Source of the DNA: Xylogone sp. PMI_703
Lineage: Eukaryota; Ascomycota; Leotiomycetes
Reading direction: 5' to 3'
Length of the DNA: 64,000 bases
Assembly: GCA_021399445.1 (NCBI GenBank)
Contig: JAJTUQ010000005.1
Span: 5,022,001 to 5,086,000, forward strand
Position numbers and translations under genes: made by a program. The notes below the pieces were generated by a model, which did no database searches, was not told the origin of the DNA, and saw nothing but the letters and a program-made list of their open reading frames with translations. Of this stretch, positions 57,613 through 64,000 are shown piece by piece (position 1 is the stretch's first letter; each line of letters opens with the position of its first letter).

Positions 57613-60600
57613 TGCTGCTTGCTGTCTTTTACTTTTCTTTTCTTCTGGTGTTGTACAGAGAGGTGTAGGCTGTTGAAGGAGTTGGCGGCGGTCTCGGGTT
57701 ATAATTTACTTACCAGGTATCGAGGGATCTTTATATTTCACGGCGAAACAGAAAGATGGGGGCGCTAAATTAAGCTGGCACGGTTGTGTACTTTGTCAGA
57801 CCCGTCAGATGGCTTTAGTTGCGAGCTATTAATTATGGGTATTTCCACCAAGGAGGCAGCTCTTTTTTTGCAATCGGCATATCGTTGTCATCTCCGCCAC
57901 CCACTCCCGCTATCGTGCCCTGAACCAAAAGGGCATCCCCAAGCATGCATGCATCCATTTGTGCAATGGCCCGCTTAGGCGGCCCCCAATAATGGACAGG
58001 ACCAATTTTCTTGTCCATCTCTGAAGAAGAGCCAGACGGCTCACGATTCAACGAACCTTGCCATCCGGACAAAGCTTTGTGCGGACGACTTAACCCGACA
58101 CGGATGAATGTTTGTGCAGGGGTTTTTCTACTCAATGCAGAGCTGCACATATTAGTACCTTTGGGGCCAATCATTCTTTTTCGTAACAATTATCTCGTAA
58201 ATGTTTTTCATGCATTGGAGAGCTGAAGTGGCTCCAGCCTCACTGTTGCGTGTGTCTGGCCAGGGTGGTTGAGTAGAATACCACCCTTTTCCGCCTATCG
58301 TCCCTAAGGCTGTAGGGTCGGTCAGACAGGACCCCATGTTGTACACACCCCTTCTACCACGTGCTGACTACCCGATGTTCTGTTTCAGACCCTTTCAGAC
58401 TGCCGGGGCAGGGTTATATTCCGAGGAATAACTTCATTCAATATCAAAAGAGCTAGGAAGAAAGTTACTCATTGCGACGGCCTTTGGTGGTAGGCTTTGA
58501 TCAGCATTTTGGACTACGTATTTTCGTAAGGATATGCTGGCTCCGTTCTAGTATTGAAGTCAGCTCTGTATGTAATCACGCAAAATCTCAGGAGACCAAA
58601 ATATTCTCCAAGGATCAGTCCGTTTCAAGTGCCGTGTCAACATCACAGTCACCGCTGATCGAGCTACCATTTCCTTATGCTCTCGACTACAGTACTCCAT
58701 CAGTGCAGTCCAGGATATCTCAAATCTGAAAGATATTACTGCTACCACGTAACTTGGATGACTGCATTCCTGCTTTGCTGGACCAATCCGGTATGTAACG
58801 CCTGCTCTCATGCTGTCAGACTTCACCAACCCTAGCTTTATAGACTTGAAATGGAGGTGAAGGATTGCATCTGTTGCATTGACAACTCAGGACCTTGTCC
58901 TCTCTGAATTCTTGAATGTCGGAATATCATAGTCCGTACTGGAGGGTTGCAAGTACATCTCTCAAGGAGTCCTTGTATCTACTATCCATCCAACTCCTTG
59001 CAGCATGGATAGTGTGACCGCGACACCCCAAACATCAGCTATGCGACTCTGTCAAGAATATTTTTCCCTCGATTTTTTACAGCCATTCATGAGATTGCAA
59101 GGCTAGTAATCCCACAAGTTATTTCGACGTTACAAATTTATCGTGTTTCCGTATATCCCGCGTGTCAATATCACATGCCAACAGATATTGCAATAGCATT
59201 TCTTGATTCAACTCGGTCAACATCATAACCCCCTCGAACGGCTCAGTATACGGGATCGACAAAGCTTATTCTCTTAAAGGAGGAAGATGTTCCCAGTATT
59301 GGTGCCTAGAAGCTTCAGTGATAACCTTGCTTGCATTGCTTCTGAGAGTGGGAAAGTATATGATAGACAGGGGCATCACATGCAAGAACACCCAATACAA
59401 TGAATCATACCCTCAGCGAGCTCAGCTGTATGGTATTCGGGCCGTCTTGTTGAGATGGTTTCAGATCGTGATAACTCATAGAGGAACGTCGAGCATGTTT
59501 TGCTCAGAAGAGTACCTTTCCTGGTATATCCAATGCATATTACGCAGTGTCCAGAGAAAGGGTTGTCCATTATAGCCTCAGAACTGTGCCCAGAATGGCT
59601 TTTATCCACATATTTTAGTATGGTGAGCTTATAAACCGGGCGTTGTAAGACTCTTATTTATCTTCGACGATGCCAGGGGGGTATCTGACGCTCTATGACG
59701 AAGAGATATTATCCCCCAAGGCGTATTATGGAACCGATACTGGTTCTCCAGCTGAAATTTTCAGTATTCATATGGTCGACTCCATCTTTAGTTTCATAAT
59801 GAGGATCAATATATGATGTCCATCAGGTCTTTCAGTAGTATCCTGAGAGTAAGCTGAAGAGGATGAGCTTTTCTGATAATTAAGGGGCAGATGCAGAAAG
59901 TCACATGCATGCTTCTAGCCGGGATGAAGTGATCAGAAATCAATCCTTAACTCTTCACATTGTCATAATGAATGACAGACTTAGCTGCCAGCCATACCTA
60001 TCATCTTCACCATGGAGGTTTGTCAGATATTCCGGTCATGCGTAAGATAGTATGAAGCTATTCTCTCGTCTCTCACATAGAGTCCTCCATTTCCTCACAA
60101 TAACCCCATGGATATTCGCTGGAACTGAATAAAAACCAGCCTCTCGGTACAGTTATTCAGCTCACATGTTGAAGTAGACCGTTTGATAATCCTAGCAGCG
60201 CACAAGCATGACCGTCACAGTAAGCTCGCCGAAAGAACCCTCTTTCTCCACGGAAACAAGCCGAAACTCGTGACTTTCAGCCCTAAATTACCGCATCACC
60301 CAGAGTGATCTTAGCTATTGAATGAAATTGAGGTTCAAAAGTGCCACGCTGACGGGACCCACAACGGCATCGGTCTCCTCCGTAGCTCATCTGATGCCGG
60401 AATTGGGATTCCACAAAAGAGGCTAATCTACGACGGATTTCTCCAGACGTCGATCTCGGTGGGAAGGAGCAGCAGTTTTCGTATTCACGGGAGAGTAACC
60501 GCGGCATCGAATCCGAGCCGAATTTGTGATGCACTTTGTTATATGGAATGAATGCATTCCGCGGTTCGGAGCCATGCCTTAGCAAATCCCACTTTGCTAA

Positions 60601-63402
60601 TAGTGCTAGAAATAGTGTAGTTCATTCGTAGACAGTCAACAGGCCACGAAGGTGGCAGCGTTTTCTCCATCTTCTAGCTTCTCGGCGATATGGCGCCGTC
60701 GCTTGTTGACGTGCTCTGCCCATATTGGCACCACCGCCGGCGGTCCGTCAGACACGTATGCTTAATGTAGCTTAAGAGATGGACTGGGAGGGCAGAAGAG
60801 GTTGCAGCTGACCATCTCGACGTGGCATGGTATCTATTCCAAACGACCCCAGCGTGGTGTTAGGATTGTCCGGTAGTTTGCTTGAGCAGCCAGCTGAGGT
60901 ATCTCGGAGAGAGGTCTGTCGTAACGAGCTTCAATGCTGAGAGCCAGTCCAGCTGTGATGCAACCTGGTGCAGGATGCGGCCCTTGACTCTCTCTGGGAG
61001 AGTAGTTCGCCAAAGGTTGTATTCCTTTGAAATCACATGCGACGAGATTGAGGTATATTAGCACTTGATGGCTCAGGTGGATACTAAGACCACTTTGTTA
61101 CTGGTACGCTGGCAGTCGTAAGTGAGACATAATGCCTTCGCAGACTTTGTTCCCTCGGACGGGGAAATTGTCAAACCTTTTTACTCAGGTATATTTGAGA
61201 TCGAACTTCAGAGTGTAATGATTCAAGAATTAAAGAAGAAGCAAATGGAAAACAAAGAAGTAATAAAATAAACACGGATTATGCTTCCAGTCTGGCTTTT
61301 TGGTATTGATATTGGTAAGTTGAAGTCCCGTCGAGTCGAGAGGGCTCAGCCGTATTTGAACTGGCCAGTGTGGCAAGCGAGTGGTAATCTTAAGATTGGA
61401 ACTTGGCTAGGGATTGTCTTCAAGGAGACAACTGGAAATTGGTATAGGCATTTAGAATCAATATTTTTACAAAACTTTTGATATATTGGAAAGGCGTGGT
61501 TTTTGCATGTTATATTATTTTTGTTGGACACAGTACGATTGGAAGGGCACAAGGTGCGTGTCTAGGCGAGGCTGAGCCAAGCGAATCCACAACGTGGGAA
61601 GGAGCATCACCAGGCTACAACAAATTCAACAGTTAGTTAGTACTAATTTGTCTTTTCTTGTTTTACTGGAAGCAATCAGATGAATTACGCGGGAAGAAAA
61701 GTCTGAAATTTCAACTTGAGGTGCGAAAAGAGTTCTGTCACGATACTTCGCACCAAAGAGCAGCGATCGCATAGGCTGACACGGCTGGGAAGTCGAGGCA
61801 ATAATCAATATGTGTGAAACCACAAGATCAAACGCGGCAGAACCACGGTCACCTTCAACAAACTAACAGCGATAAGTGAAAAAATGACACGTCAACTTGA
61901 TCACTGCCCTATATCGTCATCACAGAAGATTAATATATTAAACACGTGCAGAGCTGGTCAGCAAGCTCCACCAGCGCTGCGCCGCAGAAAACGCTGAGCT
62001 CGCCTGCAAAGGCCAGGGCTGCTCAGACGTGCATCTCTCGGGATTTCATGCTTCGTGGTCTGGGGAAGGGATCTCGCTGGGTGGATCGAATCCGGGAGTA
62101 TGGTTCTGCCCTGCTGCAGAGATGATGTACGTGAGTGCGAACGGACTGTTTTTCATATCGAGATTTGAGAGAACTGACAATAATCGTCTAGTTGTCGTAC
62201 ATCTACAAGTACTACTGCATAAAAGATGCTCATTATTGAACCAACCATGCGCTCCGGACATACCTCCGTAACAAAGTTTGCACTGTTTGACACTTGTCAT
62301 GTCATAGCCAACCAGCTGGTTCTGCTATATGCACAAAGTTGGGATGAGGTACATTAGTACGTCTGGTAGAGTGGTGATGAGAGGCCGATCAGAGGTGATA
62401 ACTGGTGATGAGTGGTGGTGAGTCGCTGGGGAGCTGGTAGGGAGCTGGGAGGCGAGCCAACAATGGGATGAGTGCCCTGCGACCACTGCGACCACGGTGA
62501 CCTCCTAGGCGACCGAGGGGTTGCATTTGACTCTTTTCCAGCAATAATGGGGTTGCATTGTGCGTTCTTCAGCTCTTCCCAGCAAACCAGCCGCTGGATT
62601 CTCCCATGTCCGGTGCTGTAGAAAAACCCCGCTGTTGCTGTACGTGCCACAACGATCCATCACCGCGGTACCAGGAGTCACATCCTTCATTCAACAGCCG
62701 TCTGCAACACACACAGCACATAATACGGTGTTTGCACTATTAAAGTCCAGGCAAGATCCCCCTCGATCACCTAATGAATTGACATCGCAATGGGTCATAG
62801 TATCTACCTTTACAGCCCAAGATCCCCCGGATTCCAGGCTCGCACGGCCTGGACAACCCGCCCCCAAAACGCGCCCCGAACGCGCCCAAAACCGCCTTTC
62901 CCCGGACAAACTCTTGTGCGCCAACACCGCAATGGCGCTGGGCATTGTCTTTGCGCGAAACTTACCGTCCTCAACCAAGTTTCCTTCACCTCCTCTCTCC
63001 CTAAGCAGCTAATTAGTTCCCTCAATCCAATCTCCACGGGCTCCACCACCGCTTCAAGTCACCAGCGCCGCCATCAAAACCGTTCATGCCATTCCCGTGG
63101 TAAAACCCGGCTCGAGCCGTCCTGGGATGCAGCTTGAGAGGCTGCGCGGAACCCACCTGCCGTTGTCCGGAACTGGGGTTGCACGTCAGCAGTCAAATCC
63201 GTACGGACAAGTCCTACCGGCATCTGGACTCGAGTGACCCCGGGGCCGTGGTTTAAGGAGCACGCCTGGCACCCCTTCGCGGCCCTTCCTGCCCATTGAC
63301 TCCATCCAGCTTCTCTTCCCGTTGAGATCGCTGTGTTTGCGCGAGAGACCCTCGAAGCAAATCCCCATACTCGATCCGTGATCCCGATCCACTGTATATA
63401 CA
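57613..63402. other. Gene-poor 5.8-kb region
   Basis: Only short frames occur, none with recognisable domains or convincing splicing. A minus-strand stretch near 60640-61060 reads FKGIQPLANYSPRES and AEHVNKRRRHIAEKLEDGENA but is broken by stops and not assigned. Around 62400-62470 a purine-rich patch repeats GGTGATGAGTGG-like units. The 62.8-63.4 kb end is GC-richer and pyrimidine-tracted, consistent with the promoter and leader of the MFS gene that follows. Confidence 0.4.
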
Positions 63403-64000
63403 ATGGCCACGATCGATGACGAGAAGGTCACGCCTATGGGTGTCGTCGAGCCCTCCGTGAGCGAGGACGATAAGAGAGCTCTGTCCGATGGGGACTATGC
63501 CGGAGCCCATGCAAAGACGGACGAGAGGGAGATTGCCCTGGTGCGCAAGCTGGATATGAGGATCATGCCAGCTCTGTTCGCCCTATACTTTTTGTAAGAA
63601 TCACCGTGATAAACCAATTCTGTCGTCTCATTGTCGGGTGTGGCGTATCAATTGACTAACATGACCTTGTGGATCATCAGGAACAAGCTAGATCAGAATG
63701 CGATTGCAAATGCCAAGTTGAACGGGCTTCAGAAGGATTTGAAGTTGAAGGGCACCGAATACAACACATGTATCAGTATTCTCTATGTGGGGTGAGAACT
63801 GTAACCAATCTCATAGCATCATCACCATCATGACCCATCCGTTCATGTACTAGGAATCATCATTCTGACCAGTAAATTCCAACAGATATCTGTTCATGCA
63901 GATTCCCTCCAACATGCTCCTGTCTTCGAGGAAGGTCCGCCCATCCATTTACCTGACCATCACCACCATGCTCTGGGCCATCGTTGCCGCCTCAGAAGCC
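63403..64000 (+). CDS. MFS transporter, ACS (TNA1/Dal5-like) family, 5' part only
   Basis: The gene runs off the right edge. Exon 1 from the ATG 63403 encodes a charged N-terminus and LDMRIMPALFALYFL. An intron with donor GTAAGA joins it to NKLDQNAIANAKLNGLQKDLKLKGTEYNT, the loop after TM1. A second intron with donor GTGAGA (about 63792) and acceptor near 63885 leads to GYLFMQIPSNMLLSSRKVRPSIYLTITTMLWAIVAASEA. This is the first quarter of an ACS-family permease for anionic vitamins or carboxylates. Frames and splice phases are intact as far as seen. The substrate cannot be inferred. Confidence 0.87.

Noticed and set aside
58900..59300. Possible kinase-like fragment on the minus strand (DVWGVAVTLSML)
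   Set aside because: One short resemblance only. The surrounding frames are full of stops and show no HRD or DFG motif.
60640..61064. Minus-strand frame reading AEHVNKRRRHIAEKLEDGEN
   Set aside because: It is interrupted by stops and matches no family I can name. It is mentioned only in the gap description.
1..64000. CRISPR arrays, bacterial operons, Shine-Dalgarno sites, rRNA genes
   Set aside because: None seen. The window is fungal nuclear DNA and these features are not expected, apart from rRNA, for which no sequence was recognised.

Overview
The window is nuclear DNA of a filamentous ascomycete (Pezizomycotina). The evidence is short 50-90 bp spliceosomal introns, Zn(II)2Cys6 regulators, NACHT-WD40 receptors, a Fot1/pogo transposon, and fungal-type MFS, GH3 and CmcJ/AsaB-like genes. 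I cannot fix the genus. Gene density is moderate. Ordinary metabolic genes alternate with accessory, decaying or mobile material. Gene models were built by joining exons at splice sites that keep known motifs in frame. Totals that divide exactly by three were checked for the GH3 enzyme, the carboxylate carrier, the first regulator, the AKR, the VOC protein, the carbonic anhydrase, the histidine phosphatase and the intact NLR. || Layout. 0.3-5.1 kb: NACHT-WD40 receptor, minus strand, intact through the NACHT domain and then broken. 5.5-17.3 kb: a run of metabolic genes comprising a CmcJ/AsaB-like oxygenase, a mitochondrial tricarboxylate carrier, a Zn2Cys6 regulator, a TcuA-like FAD dehydrogenase divergent from it, an ACS-family MFS permease and a glyoxalase-fold protein. 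A beta-carbonic anhydrase follows at 18.2 kb. I read the core (carrier, regulator, dehydrogenase, permease) as a candidate tri- or dicarboxylate utilisation or modification cluster. A perfect inverted repeat that could be a regulator site lies in the divergent promoter. 19.5-20.4 kb: kinase-like pseudogene. 22.3-25.0 kb: secreted GH3 beta-glucosidase. 25.9-27.3 kb: Vps62-family membrane protein. 27.8 kb: stand-alone RNase H. 29.7-32.5 kb: aldo-keto reductase and HSL-type esterase. 34.2-35.8 kb: Zn2Cys6 regulator with a frameshift. 36.0 kb: EthD-domain protein. || 36.9-38.8 kb: a structurally complete Fot1-like element with 26-bp terminal inverted repeats, a TA duplication and one frameshift in the transposase. 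39.1 kb: small hypothetical protein. 39.8 kb: MITE-like inverted-repeat element. 40.5-45.8 kb: ABCC-type transporter pseudogene with three nonsense codons and a frameshift. 46.2-47.3 kb: mitochondrial enoyl-CoA hydratase-like protein. 48.1-52.9 kb: intact alpha/beta-hydrolase-NACHT-WD40 receptor. 53.7-56.0 kb: a tail-to-tail pair, fructosamine-kinase-like and SHB17-like histidine phosphatase, with stop codons 5 bp apart. 56.7-57.6 kb: DapA-family aldolase. 57.6-63.4 kb: gene-poor. 63.4 kb to the edge: the 5' end of a second ACS-family MFS transporter.
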